Assembly: GCA_030062745.1 (NCBI GenBank)
Contig: CP099842.1
Location: 4,879,822-4,943,821, forward strand
Direction of reading: 5' to 3'
Length of the DNA stretch: 64,000 nucleotides
Source: Capitulum mitella
Taxonomy: Eukaryota > Arthropoda > Thecostraca > Pollicipedomorpha > Pollicipedidae
Shown: positions 1 through 13,800 of the stretch, in pieces
How positions within the stretch are numbered: the first letter of the stretch is position 1
Layout: each line of letters begins with the position of its first letter
Notes under the pieces: model-generated
The model's input: only the letters and a program-made list of their open reading frames with translations
What the model was told of the DNA's origin: nothing
Databases searched by the model: none
Position numbers and translations under genes: made by a program

Positions 1-191
1 TCCATCGGACAGGGATGCCGTTTTGTCTAAAGGATTGGGATCCATCGGGGTCATCCCGCAACGTAAGTTTTACCCAAATGTGAATTCCATGACGGATTCA
101 AGCTACATTATTTTGACTGCGTGATTTTCTATTTTTTTCCAGTTTTGTTACTTTGGACTGGTACTTCAAACAGGACACACACACATACATG

Positions 192-234
<43 letters not shown>

Positions 235-236
235 TG

Positions 237-270
<34 letters not shown>

Positions 271-1020
271 GATACATATCATTTGTTTTAGGACAAGGTG
301 CAGGAAAACCCTGGGAGGGCTGACATGAATACTGAATGTGCTCAAACGAACAATGGAGACATTCACGTCCCTCCAGAAGCATAAAAAACGACATGCGTGC
401 TTTCGGGCGGTATTGCAACAAACTCGCATGGGCATTTTCCGAGACCTGAAAGAGGAGGTAGGGGAGGGGGGTGAGGAATAAGGTCTCTTTTAAGACTTGG
501 AGCTAAAAAGCCTTGGGATACTGTTAATGTAATACATCTGAAAACTTAAAGTTATGAGAAAAATATGATTTCGCATACGCTGTTGTGTGAAAAAAGACGG
601 CAACAAAGAGGGAATCCACAACAACTTCAGAAAAGCACCGATACAGAACTCTTAATAAAGTCAAAAATGGTCTTTACAGGCTCGCAGGCTTTGGGCATGA
701 TTATGAAAAAGGCAGTCTTCTTTCATACCGACCGTTATAGTTTCTTCCGGCACCCTCAGGTGCTTGTTACCGCTCAAGACAACAAAGTAGTTTACCTTTT
801 TGTGAAGTCTCAGACGGTACCTATACGCACAACAACGAATTGCAAAAATTAGCGTTGTTCTACTGGTTTAGTATACTGGCGGAATATCATTGCCACTTTA
901 TTAATTTCTAAGCTGTAATATTCCCCAGAAACAACCAAAACATTTTCCATCTAGAACTTTAGCGCCCCAACGTCGGACCGAATAAGATCATTAAGCTGTT
1001 GATCTCTATTTTCCGTGCCG
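1..1020. other. AT-rich spacer or VGLUT intron; no gene seen
   Basis: No supported exon on either strand. The only structure is the TA/TG microsatellite at about 190-275. If the VGLUT 3' exons lie left of the window, this stretch is intronic. Confidence 0.4.
190..275. repeat. TA dinucleotide microsatellite with a TG core
   Basis: Two long alternating TA runs are separated by a short TGCGTGTGTGTGCA segment. The array is nearly self-complementary. Small open frames across it (YIYIYI) are low complexity and not genes. Confidence 0.95.
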
Positions 1021-1990
1021 TAATTACCCACTTCAAGCAGGGCCGGCTATCTGTCGATGATCGGCCCGATAAAAACTCTCCCATTCTGGCCAGCTGAGAT
1101 TATATGAATTGGTTCAGGAGACTCGTGCCGGTAATCTGCGACGCTACCTCCGCCGCCACGGACGGATTTATTATTGAGCGACAAAAGCAATCGCATCGGC
1201 GCCCGATAAAGCAGCGGAAATGAGCGCCGGCTGGAAAGGTGGCCGCGCGGACGGCACGCGGACTGCGTCGAGCCGCTGTCTCCGCGTTTATGGGGCAGCC
1301 GATCAATAAATGCGGCCGTCGGAGGCGACGCGGCCGGCCGCGGGACCGCCGAGCACCAGCCGCGGCGATCGGAGCGCGGGCTGCGGCCACCCTCGACCCT
1401 CCAGAGTGCTCATGAAAGCGGACACCGTCGCTGCGCCGGTTCAGCCAGTTCACGGCCGGCCGGAGGTTCGACGGTCGGCGGTGGTAAAACAAACGGCGCG
1501 TGCCCTGCGCCGTCCGGCAGCCTGCGTTACGCCCGCGCATTAGGCACGACCCGCGAATCGCGACCGCATTAGCCGGCCGCAGTCGGTCCGTCGCGTAATG
1601 GCCGGCCGCATTACGGGGCGCGGCCGCCTCTCTTCACGGCTTATCGCGCCCGGCCGCTTGAATAATGAGGCCGAGACCGGAGAGCCGGCGACGGGCGGCC
1701 GTAATTGAATCGGCGTCGCGGCGGCTCTATCAAATCACTCGTTCTTACTGTCGTGTTTATCTGGCGCGACGGTCCCGCGGGAGCGCATTAGGACCGGTCT
1801 CGAACCGATCGGCGCCGCCGCGTGAGCCGACTGCTGAGAGACCGCCGGAAACGGAACCGCCGGCGCCGGCAGAAGCGGTGACAGGTCGGCCGTCGACGGA
1901 ATCGCGCGGTCGTCGGGGCGGGCGAACGGCAAGGGTGAGAAAGCGCAGATCGTCGCCTTGGAAACCGGCGGACAGTGCTGGGTCAGAAAC
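1020..1990. other. CpG-dense, GC-rich island
   Basis: Abrupt GC- and CpG-rich block full of CGGCCG and GGCCGG words. Several overlapping open frames on both strands come from the base composition; none has a recognisable domain or splice-consistent border. It lies downstream of the last VGLUT exon seen, inside the expected next intron. Confidence 0.6.
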
Positions 1991-2654
1991 TGCAGACGCT
2001 ATACTAATGGGCCCTTAGAAACGCACAGTACGAATGGGAAACCGTTTCATGTTAAAGGCTTGATGGCTGAGTTTCCGGTAGCGCCCGACCGTTTGGGAAC
2101 TATTATATGGACAGAGCCCAACAACTGGACTCTCCATATTGCTCAATAAAGTTATGATGCAGTTGGTATATGTGTCTTGATGTTGGTGGGAGCTCACGCT
2201 AAATTAAAAACGGCTAAGGCTTTTTGGTGTACCATAATGACGACCTCCTTTTTGTACCTTCACACGTTTAATCGTGAACTTCAAATTTTCGCCCTACGCT
2301 TATGGACAATCAGCGACGGAATTTATCTGATAAATGTATAGGCAAATGTCACAGCAGCATCCGTATGCTGGTTAAAGAGCCCTGTTCAATGGCGCAACAA
2401 CCGCTCATGAAAAACTGTACGACCATGCACTATTAAGTTTTGATGGCGGGGCGATCAGTTCGTCGCTGATGACTTTTGGGAGAGTTTCAAAGTTCCCACG
2501 TCAGTTTTGTTCGCTTCATGAAGCGGGCAAGTTTTGCGCAAGGACACTGCCACGTAACCGACTGGTGGTCAACTCTTTGTGTTGCAATCGCGCAACGACA
2601 CTTTGGCAATGTTTTCGTGTCCTGATCACAAAACTTCCCGATACTCTGGAAAAC

Positions 2655-3070
2655 GTTGACTTTTCTCATGCTCCATGAGCACCAGCGCCGAGCGCCCGCT
2701 CAGTCTCAGCCTCGGAGCTGGCCGGACCGTGCCGATGCGCGACATCCTCCACGTGGAGCTTTGCATCGCACCGCCGACTTTTACCGCGCCTAAGCGATGT
2801 TCTATATGCACGAGCACGTGCGGGCATCAGAGGGCGGCCGCCTGTCCTGATCCGGCGTATTTGACGGCGTCGAGCGCCCATTACCCCTCCCCGAAGCTCT
2901 CGGCGCTCGCCTGGCGAGCCTCGCCCGGCCTGCCGACGCGGCCGCCCGCCGCCGCGGGAGAGGGGGAGGGGGGGGGGTGGCGCTGGAGACGCTCCAGGCG
3001 GGTGCCGGTCGATACTTTTCGGTGGCGGGCCGGCCCGCCCAGCCCGGCGCCCGCCCGCCTGTATCTGGGT
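2655..3070. other. CpG-dense, GC-rich block
   Basis: GC-rich block with proline/arginine-rich open frames on both strands, which I take as composition effects. It is the second CpG island in the expected VGLUT 3' intron. Confidence 0.45.
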
Positions 3071-3458
3071 CAGTGAGATTATTGATCCCAAGAGGTAGCT
3101 GGCGCCGGAATAAGACGGCAAATTGTTGATGATGCCCGCACAGAGTAAGCCAATCAGCCCGACGACAGAGTAATGGCGTTTCGGATTGTTTTAACATCAG
3201 CGACGACGCAGTCGGCCTAACTGAACAAGATTCGCCGTCGGCTCGACGTTAATTGCCCGAGCGTCGGGGATCTGGAGAAAGAGAAGCATCTTCGTGCGGC
3301 GCCTACCTACGCAGGGCGTCGTGGTTCCGACCACCCGTGGCAGGGCAGATGAATCGAAGCATCGTCATCGAGCGACGTGTGAGCAGGGCAGTAGAGTTCC
3401 AGTGCCTCCGGCAGAGACCCGCCTCCGGGGAACCTCGTCCGCATCGACGGCGTCTCAC

Positions 3459-3702
3459 CTGAGATGGCGAATCCGGAAAAGCCGACAGCCAACATGAGGC
3501 CGACGATCGCGCTGACTTTCGACCTCGAGTAAGCCACCACCAGCAGGAAGGTGGCCTCCATGCCGAAGCCGCCGCAGTTGAACAACTTGCGCACGTTGGT
3601 GGTGGAGAGCAGGTTGTTGCGTCGCAGGTAGTCGGCTAGCTGGCCTCCCACCGGCACCACGAGCGTCATCAACAGGTGGGGCAGAGCCGACAGCGTGCCC
3701 GA
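3459..3702 (-). CDS. VGLUT: VGLUT exon encoding TM8-TM9/10
   Basis: Reads [57 protein letters not shown] and ends [11 protein letters not shown]. The acceptor is CTCCGCCAG and the donor TCAG|GTGAGA (phase 1). The next expected exon (the family's NVNHLDIAPRYA region) was not found between 1 and 3458. Confidence 0.94.
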
Positions 3703-4829
3703 CTGGCGGAGAAGAGCCGCAGCAAAGTCAGCGCGATGGACAGGGTCCGTAACAGGGTCAGCGCGCGTGCACAGGGTCTGGAGCATGGTCAGGGCTGACA
3801 GACCTGGGAGTTACAACCATCATTTTACCGCGGCAGGAAGGCGTCGACCGATTTCCGTATCATATCGACATAACAAGGGACGAGAAATGGCAAGACTATG
3901 TCCACTATTTCGTATCTACGGATCCCACTAACGACGGCACGTCAAGTTGTGCCGAAATATCTAAGTTTTTTTTTATCACATCATGCTCACGTATGCTCAG
4001 AACAATTTACTCAATTAATCTATGGTTCAGGAAAAATGCCCCTGGGAAATCATCAGGAAAAGTCCTTTCGCAGCTCCCGAGCAGTAACTGCGATATGCTT
4101 ACCTTACTGGTGTCATAGTTGAACTCCTCCTCGAAATAGCGGACCTGCAGCAGAATCAGCAGATAGAAGGTCCATGAGCGGGCGATGTTGGCCACCAGGA
4201 TCGCCCACAGCGGCATGGAGGTGAAGAAGGCGCGCCACGGCGTCGACTGCAGCGTCGGGATACTTTGGCCCTTCTGGCCGGCCAGGCTGTCCTCGATGAA
4301 GGTGAGTTCGCGCTCGCTGATGTTCGGGTGCACGGCCGGCTTCTCGAACGACAGCCACATCCAGAAAGCGTACCAGACGAGCGCCACGCAACCTGCGACG
4401 GCGGCGGGTTGGGCAACGTTAGGGCTGTACGGCGGAGGTGGTCAGGCGGAGCTGCACAAGTTAATGGGAGTAGTGTGGGAGTGTGACACCGGACATGCCC
4501 ACAGACGAAGCTTCAAGGGAAAGGTGTAACCTTCAAGAGGTTCAAACTCTTGCACACGAAGTTAATAGCGAGACTGGCTGAGTGGCAAGGTGAGTTTTTT
4601 ACAGCAATGGCAGGCGCGTCGGAAAAATATGCCGTTCACTTACGGAATGCAAATGTATATGCACTGTCACTAAATACATATTCTGGTTAATGCCAAAAGA
4701 TAGGTAAAAGCAAATGAAAAAAACGTTCAGTCCTACAAAGTGCCTAGCAGAAGAAGACATCATGAACTGACAAAAGGAGGTTTCCGGTTAGAAAGGAGAG
4801 CATAAATACCAGAGGGGTAAAAAAATACG

Positions 4830-4886
<57 letters not shown>

Positions 4887-7800
4887 AGAAAATGGGTTGA
4901 AAATGACCGGGCAATTTTCCCCGCAGATCAAATCTCCAGTTCCAGTTAAATCCAATCGGAGGGTGGCGGGTGGTGATTCTGAGCCGTCGGCGGACTGGTC
5001 CGCCATGCCGCCGGTCCGGCCGTCCGACTCCGGCGGCTCAGCAGCGCGCCATATTCGCGCCAGAGCGCGCCACGTCTCGCCGTTTAATAACGGCGCTCCG
5101 GACGGTCGGGGGCGGCCGGGCCTCATGTTGACTCGTCGCCGACACGGAAGGGGCCGGCAGCGGTCGGCCGCGCGGCCGGCGGACCGCGTCTCTGACGACC
5201 GCCGCGGGGGAGGGCGGAAGGGGTGGGGAGGGGGAGCTTACTGGAGATGCCGCCGACGGGCCGGCGCCTCGCCGGCGAAGTCAATGGGGCTCCATCGCGG
5301 AGCCGTGCCCACTGTGACTGTTCGATAAACGCTGCAGGAGGCCGCGAGGGAGGGATACGGCGGGCGCGAGCGAATCTCCAGTCCAGCGCCGAGGTGGTAC
5401 GGAGTGCCAGGAACGAAGACGTATGAGACAGATGAATTGGTATGAACTAACTAGGTATTCCTTCCAAACACAGGCAGAACATTTTAAGGGATTACGCACA
5501 GTAGATAGTAGGATTTCTTGCAGAAGTTTCTCTGCGCACTGCTCGCGTACCAAGACTTCCGAGGACGTAACTGACGGCAGATTTTGACAAGCTCACCGGA
5601 CGATGCGGTGCGCTGTCGGCAGCAGGCCGCCAGCTCGCCCGCGCCGCCGACTCACCGTAGAAGTAGAAGGGTGCCGGCCAGCCGATGCCCTCGGTAAGCC
5701 AGGCCGAGATGGGCATGCCGAACACGGCGCCGGCGTACGAGCCGCAGAAGGCGAGGGTGGCCAGCCGGGAGCGTTCCAGCGGCGGCGCCCAGTTGCGCCA
5801 CATGCCGTGGCAGGCTGGGTAGGTCACGCCCTGGGGGCCGGCCGGGCAGGGTCAGGTCAGCCGGGCCGGCCGGCGGAAATGGTAAGACGGATCGCGCTTG
5901 CGTCTCCACGAAATCGGTCGATTGCAGATGACTGGTGACAGCCCTGTGACGTCAGAAATAAGAACAGTGCCAAGGTTATTATTATTTTTGTCAGTTCTTT
6001 CAACATTGTAAGTATTGTCATTTGCGGTTGTTGTGTTAAGTTTAGTCCGAGCGTGTTAAAGTGAGCAGGTTTGGAATGGCCTTCGAGTCTAAGCCGGGCT
6101 TGTTCTCAGACCCTGACCGTGCTACCCCAGTGCCTCCACGTACGGAATAGTTTTTTTCCAAACACCCAAGCAGATGGCATCGGAGGATCGTTATCATGTC
6201 CGGAAACTCCACAAAGCGGCTATCAACAGCCAAAAAACTTTGTATTTACCTCTGCATGTCAGACAGTGAAATAATGGTAACAGACACACCATCCGTGAGC
6301 TTCGTGAGTTGTGCTGACATAAGACACGGCGGCCTTAATGTCCTCCCCGCACATGTACTCAGTACAGGCCTCCGGCACGCGCACAGCCGTGTATCACCGT
6401 CATCTCTGAGAACGTATTCAAGCCGAGGACATCCCGGCTGCCGGGCCGCGGACGGGGAGCAGACGCGGCCCCGTCGGCCGCACGCGCCGCCGTAAACTGA
6501 TCCGGGGCGACGGCCGGCCGGCTGACGGATTGGACTGGCGGCCGCCCGCCTAATGCGACTCCGGCCGATCCGGCGGCGGCAATTAGGCGGCGGCCGGCGG
6601 CTGTCCGGAGCTCCGCGTCTGCCGGCTGTCACCGGCCGACGGCCCGCCGGGCGTCCGTTGGCTGCGCTCGGCCGCCGCCGCCGGGTCCGCTGGCTGCGCT
6701 CGCGACAGAGAACGCTGTCGGCCGCCGCTGGGCGCGGTGAGGGAAGACCTGTTGTCTGGCGCTGCTGGTCTTTTCAGACCATGCGCTGCCCGCCTACCGC
6801 AGCCGCAGCCGCTCCTAGTCCAGCTGTACGGCCTTTGATTCTTGGTCTGGGCCAGGTCTATTCTTGCTAATCGTCAGAGAACTAATCAGGAGATGGCAAT
6901 GTTTTTCTTTGTTTCAACGTGTGTCATAGCTGTAAGCATATACGTTTGGTACACACATGGCTATCGCCGTATTTTTTTCGATCCTCTAAATCTGATCATT
7001 TCAGCATCCACCGCATAAGTTGTGACGCAAAGCCGACGCACACAGACATCCTCCAGATCGTATCACCCATTCAGGGCTCTCATCTTATCGCCGAGAGGGA
7101 CTTCAAAAGGAAACCACACACCGCTACAGGAGCGCTGTGAAGGGCGCAGGCCAGAACAGATTCGCATCGCGGACTGATAACTCCGCGAAAGCCGTTCTCG
7201 ACGCTGGGATTACCAACAGTCGCTTCTTTCGGCCAAACGTGCGCTCATCAGAGCGTTCCCATCATCCGGATCCCCAGACAATCCCGGCCCAAATGACTGC
7301 AAGATATGATCCGTGGTGGGAGGGGAGGGCCCGGCGAGCCCGTAATGAAGCCATCGAGATAATTTCACGGCCCCGTCGCCTCCCCGCCGTCATCGCTCTG
7401 GCTCGGCAGTTAGGGGCTGAACCTAGGCTGGTAGCTGGAGACGGGAGTTGCAGATGGAGATAGGTGGAGATGGAAACGAGAGGTGGAGACTGAGATGGGG
7501 AGCCGGAGATGGAGACAGGAACTGGAGATGGAGACGACCATCACCTTCACTGTTTTGTTTTGCTTTTTGCTTTTGTTTTTTGTGTTTAGGATATCGAGTT
7601 GCATAACTTGAAATGAAGTGGTGATACGGACTGCGTCACAGCCTGTTGCGTGGGCATGTTAGGGACATCATCTTCTGAATGTGTTTTGATTTTCGCTAAA
7701 ACCGATTGGCCGTAAGCGCAAAAAGCTGTTTTTAAACCGTGTTGAAGACTGGTGTTGCTTTCCAGTGGCATTTTATTATTTGTTCTGCAGAGCCATATCG

Positions 7801-10800
7801 GATCTTCATCGACTCGAAGACCGAAATGACAAGATTTTCCATTGGCAATAGTGAATGAGAATTGATTGTAAATTGAACCGAACGACGGCATTTTTAATCT
7901 TCAGTTTGCTCGAATAAACGACATCACAGAGTGAATGTGTGGGAGATTTTCGTGGTCCATTTCCTAGTGTGGTAAAGTTGTGAGATTTTCCGAAAAATAA
8001 CATCTAACAACAGTAGGTGACTGCTTAGAAATGTCAGGTATGCATTACAAATTTCCGGAAAACCTTAGATACATGTCTCGTGTTTGCCAGACACGACTTT
8101 ATGATGGCGCAAAAACGTAAAATGTATTAGCTGCGAATACTTTGTCCAATCGCCCAGGCGCCTTCTACTACAGAATTGCTTTGCGTGAGCGCAAAGTCGG
8201 GCGACAGCAGGATCCACTCACTGATGAAAGGCTTGAGTCTATCGCTGTTTGGCACATGCAAGACTTGGAGTGCACATGACCGCTGTCGGTCAAAACTCCC
8301 AATGATGAAAGTCCCTTCCATAGGAGGGAGGGGGGGATATTGCCTGTAATGCATTCTCAGATTTCGTAGTCCCGACAGTGATCGGGATTCCATAAACGAT
8401 ACGGCGCTAGACTTTATAATAGGACACGACTGTGAGAAAATGGGAGACCTTGCCACCTATAAGTGCCTAGTTATTCTGAGAGTGCGGGAGCATAAATAAA
8501 TGCGCCTTGCCAGTTAAACCATGGCATACAGAACGCAGGAATATGTAAGTAATGGTTCTTTAAACGGCCACGCTGCTTTCGCTGGGTCTTAACAGAGGCC
8601 TCTTGGAGCCAAAGGTATTGTGTGAAGGCGCCGGCGTAAGGTCCCCGTGGCATTGTTGCGCCCCCGCACCCCCATCGCGGCCAGTCGGCTGCCGAACAGA
8701 ACAGGGTCGATCTATAGGCCGTTTGCGGTCGTAAGTCAGCCGAGTTTGTTTCGCCGGTGACAAATGTTGGCCTGCTTACACGGCCGCGCGCTGTGTCAAC
8801 CCCATGCAAACGACGCGTAATGAAATGCACCGACCGCTGGCCGCGCCGTCGATGCCCGGTGGCGGGGGGACGCGGTGTGCGTCCGCCGTTCGTCGAACTG
8901 ACGGCACGTACGTCCACTGTGGCAGCCTTGTCGGCGGCGGACGACGTCAGAAAAGGATACGTTTGCTGAGAGCTGAACAGGCTGCCGTTCTGATTTCTTC
9001 CTTCAGTGTGGGTGGGGGGGGGGGCAGAAATATGAATTGGGGGAGGAAGTAGGTCGGGTTACTGATTCTTCGTAAGCTTAGTGCCATGCTGGGTTGGATG
9101 ACGTATACCCACACTGCAGCAAGCTGGCCTGTTATGGGTTTGTGCAGAATAAAGACATCTTTGTTGAGCCCAGGAGTCAGGGGTGTCGATTTCCGTAAAT
9201 GAATGACGGGGCCGCGCCTAGGGCCCGACAGCCTAACCTCCTCTTAATATGGGTTTCTGAACGGATTTAGCCCACTTTATTCTGACCAATGGAAATTTAT
9301 AAATTTTTCTGTTACTACTTACCAAATAAAAAATTGCATTCATCCCAATGTATATAGGTGTATATATAAAGACACAAGATCGCAAGATAAATACATCACT
9401 TTAGACGCCATTCTTTACTTTTTGCCTATCTCTTATCTATTGCGGCCGTTCTTTTCGTTCTTACTGCTCATTTTCCTTTAAAAGCGGCAGAAAATATTGG
9501 GGGCCGAAACCAACATTGTTGGGGGGGGGGGGGCAAACCAATATTCTGTTGGCCAGGGCCTTCCCAAAAGAATACAGATCAGGTAAATACAAATACAAAA
9601 AATGCCTACGCAAGAAACAAAACAAAAGCCCCTGCTGGAAACATTAATCCTGCTCATCAGACATAGCCAGATTTAAATGATGGTGACTGAGAGGAACAAG
9701 CTTATAGCTTTTAAAAATCCAACAGGTCAGAAAAGCCTTAACATGCGCCCGACTGACAGTTAGCCATGTTAAGGCGCATGTGAACACGCAGTCGCGCCCG
9801 ACTGGGGGTTGACCCATAGCCGGCTGTATGAAACCGAGAAACGGCCTGGATCCAGGGGTGCAGCCGGAATTTTCTTAAGGCGAGGGGGGTCCGGAGCCCA
9901 GTGTGAACTGAAGTCATATGAAAACCGCCTGCTTGGGAGACGATACGAAATGGTTTCCACAAAAATACGGGCCTAAAGAGAGCCCAGGTCCCCCGGCCTC
10001 CCACCCCTCCCCCTTGGCTGCGCCGGTGTCTGGATCTTAACTCGGCACCGCCTGGCGTGTTTTTACATCCGCGACCGCCTGAGGGTGTCAAAAAGGGCAC
10101 CCCCTGTTATCTTACGATCTTACCGTTGGATCTGAACCGGTCTACCACCAATCGATAACCCTGAGTCTTGCAATTCAGAAAATACTATGGAAGTCCTGGT
10201 CACATGAGTGGTTACGTCACAGATCACGTAAAACGCATAATACGACATCGGAAAAACTGATACTGGTTCGTACATCATATCATCGGCAATGCTGCTTTTA
10301 GAGCCCTCCATTAGATATTAAACGGAAGGTCAGGATCTTCTACATCAGAAGCACACCAAAATGCAACAAAAGTTTCGGGTCAGTGTCTACATAGGTCATA
10401 TGAAATACTGGCCCTATTTTAAATCCCAAAGATCGGTATTAATTCGCAGCCGTTTTGATCCACGTCACAAAAAGGACAGAAGTGAAACTTCCTGATGATT
10501 AGTTTTGCATTACCTGCTTTTCGTCCAGTCAAGATCATTAAAGGTCAGGTCAGATAAGGTTGCACTACTTTTCCCGACAAAGAGCAATACCTACTCGATA
10601 GGATTCTTCACAGCGTAAGTGCAGAACTGAAATGAAGTTTCGTGATGGTTAAATTTGCTCTGTCTGCTGTTTGTAGGGCCAAGGTCAAGCCAGGTCATGA
10701 CAGAAAGTGATTTTTCTTTTTCTGAATAGAAACAGTAATTGCTCTCTGCTGCTACTGAACGATCTTCCACAGACAGTGTCGTATTTCATTCGTTTTGACA

Positions 10801-13800
10801 TCAACTTATCACGTGACCTGACTTGACCTCACGTTTCATTCGGCGAACCTTCCTAGGAGGCGCATATAGATTTGCTTGTCTGGTTTCGACGACGTTGAGG
10901 GTCAGCGGCAACCATTTCTATCACCCACAATGCAAACCAGTCCAAATGTCATCATGCATGCGACCTAACATGACCTCTAATGTTGACGTGTCACGGTTGT
11001 ATATCCTTCTGGGGACACATATCAGGCGGTGCCGGGTTAAGGGGTGTGATTAATTAAGCCTAGGTTAAAGGCACCAACGAACAGGTATAAGTCCGCAGAT
11101 GCCGATACGTGTCTAATTTCTCTGATTCGTTCAATTTATACGCTGAAACATTGAGTTAAACATGGCGATTTTCGTGCCGCTGCAAGGCGGGTCCGTAGCG
11201 GAACACGGTATGAAATTGGCAAGAACTAAATTAAGCGTTTCCTTGTTTTTGCGACATTAGCCTTTCAAAGCAATATTTATTGATTCTAATGATTCCTGTG
11301 ATGGTTTCTCACGCTTAAATTCCGAAAAAATCAGTAGTTATCAATCTACCCAGTTGGCGAAACTTTATTCGCGAACGCCTGTTTATTTCTAAAATATGCA
11401 TTTTTTGGAACTTTTAAACTTCTTGGTATCACTCGCAGCTGTGTGAGTCAGTTTTGCCATTTTCTACCCGTTCTGAGTCATTCATCACCGATTTTGACGG
11501 CGGTGGTGCATTTCGGCTCATGACAGTTATTTGCGACCTGGCCTCAGGTCGACGGCTGGAGGTCACTGATATTTTGCCAATGACGGTAACTGGACGTCTG
11601 CATCACCCCACACTAAAAATGTTACAAGGAAAATGTCATCATTTTCCAAAAAACGATAAGTTTAAAAAATGGGGTTGATTTTAGGTAAATGACCCGGAAA
11701 ATTTCCGGAAAATCTGAGATAGAAAATTTATTGCATCTATCACATCTTTAATTCGGTAAAGTTTTTTATGACATCATGTTTTTCGAGAAAGTTATGGGAC
11801 GGTAAACGTTTCTGAACATAGGTCGACCTGACTAGGTCAGACAGCTGACCTAACCTGAGGTCAGAACCTAGACACAAGATGTAAAAATGATCGCGCAAAA
11901 GGCACACAAAGTTTCGTAGCGTTGCGTTCCTTCTTTCTCTCGCAATCTTGGAAAAACCTCGGGGGCGGTCAACGGCCCCCCAGTCGGAGGGAGTTAAAGA
12001 TTCCGCGCTTACCCATATAGCAGAAAATTTGATGGCATTTATGGAAGCTAAATGGTCTGGCATGAGACTGAGATCTTGCTGGGAAACACATATTTATGTT
12101 TCACTCTTAATTCTACTAGGTTCCGGATATGCAATTACGCGGTGCACATTTCATATAAGCCTCTGTATACGCAGTGATGGCCAGTTTGCTCCTCACTACC
12201 AATTTGAAAGTGTGTTTGGTTATTTACAGTAAGGCTGTCGTCAATGCAGACCTTACATAATGCATCACGCAGGTTGAAGTCAAATCATCCCAAACGCAGA
12301 CCTAATTACGAAAAAAGAAGAAAACGGTGATTTTGTTCATTGCCTCCTTTTTGTGTTTCATTATTAATTCTGCTAAGTTCGGGATACTTGCGATACCAAA
12401 CACGATATGTGAGTACATATCTCTCGTATACCTCTGCGTATGCAGTGATTGCCAGTTCGCACCTTACTGCCAGTGTGAAAGCGCGATTGGTTATCTGCAG
12501 TTAGTAAGATTGTTATTGATTCATATCTTGCATAATGCATCAGACATCAGACAGACAGCTTAAAGACATGTCATTCCAAACGTAGACCTCATTGCGAAGA
12601 AAAAGAACTTGTGTTTTTTTGTTTAGTTAGTTTTCTTGTTTTCTTGTTTGTTTAGTTTGTCCCTTTCTTTTCCGGACTACCTCTGCTTGAAACGGCTGGT
12701 TGTCTGACAACGCAAAACAGTCCTCTGATAAAACGAGGCGTGACCATGCCGGACACTAACATATTGTCTCCGTCACGCGTCCAACCCGCACGTGTGGCCC
12801 GGCAGCAGGGCGGAGGGGGCTAAAATTTGCACCCAGTCCGCGTTCAGCGCCGGGCCCTCTTGCGGCGCGACCCCTCACCTCCACCAGGCCCTGCATGATG
12901 CGCAGGATGATGAAGAGGCCCGAGCTGGTCTTGGCCGCCGTCGGCAGCAGGAAGTTCAGCATGCCCGACGTGGCGATAGCCGTGCCGAACACCCTGCGAC
13001 GCAGAGGAAGTAGCTCAGCTGACACAAGGCACAAGTCAGATGGACAGGCTGCGTCCGCCCCCACTGTTAAAACGCATGACAAACAAGGCAAAATTTGTGA
13101 AAAAATATGCGTCAACATCACACTTAACATCAAATAGCTTACAGAAAAAGACGATAAGGCCTGTAGCCTTGATCTGGTAACTGTTGCGTTGGTTGCTTTC
13201 GCGTGTTTGTTTGATTTCAAAGAAACCAAGGTGGTAATGTCACTATCAAATGTGTGATAAAAATACTTGCCTGTTGGGTGGAAACTTTGACGCCAGGAAT
13301 CCCCCAGGAATCTGAGTTACCAGATATCCCCAGAAGAAAGCACTGTCCATCACTCCTTGTTTTCCAGTACCCCAGTCCACATCTGGGATCTGGAAGAGGG
13401 GAAAACAAGTGCCTTGAAGTACACTTTTCCTGACTCATCACTCTGTGGATATGGGCTGATTCGACATTTTGCTGTCACTTTCTCCGGCTATTGCTTGTGT
13501 TTCTATCCTCTATCTCTCCCTCCCTCTCTCTCCCCTCCCTCTCTCTCTCTCTATCATGCGATTCCCCTCGCCGGTGTCCCACTCGCTTCCTCCCATTCTC
13601 TCTCCATCCAGCCCTCAATGAGATAAATCCAATAAGTTTCGCATTACGTGCGCCACGTTGACTTCTGTTTGTCAAGCCGCAGAGAACTTCTTTAATCGCC
13701 TGGTAATGAAGTTCTCACTTTGATCCAGAAACGCAATTTTCCTTCGGTAAAGCAGCTACACCCAAATGAAATTCTAACAAAAATAATGAACAGCTTTCCA

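Noticed and set aside
2666-3197. Overlapping minus-strand frames rich in Pro, Arg and Gly
   Set aside because: GC-rich composition effect with no splice-consistent borders or recognisable family.
3061-3200. Minus-strand hydrophobic peptide (SVVGLIGLLCAG, then SYSGASYLLGSI) that vaguely resembles the next VGLUT segment
   Set aside because: No acceptor AG lies in the right place, no donor follows, the phase does not fit the phase-1 donor at 3459, and the conserved NHLDIAPRYA core is absent.
4571-4590. ACTGGCTGAGTGGCAAGG, resembling a serine/leucine tRNA D-arm
   Set aside because: No matching T-arm or B box within tRNA or SINE distance.
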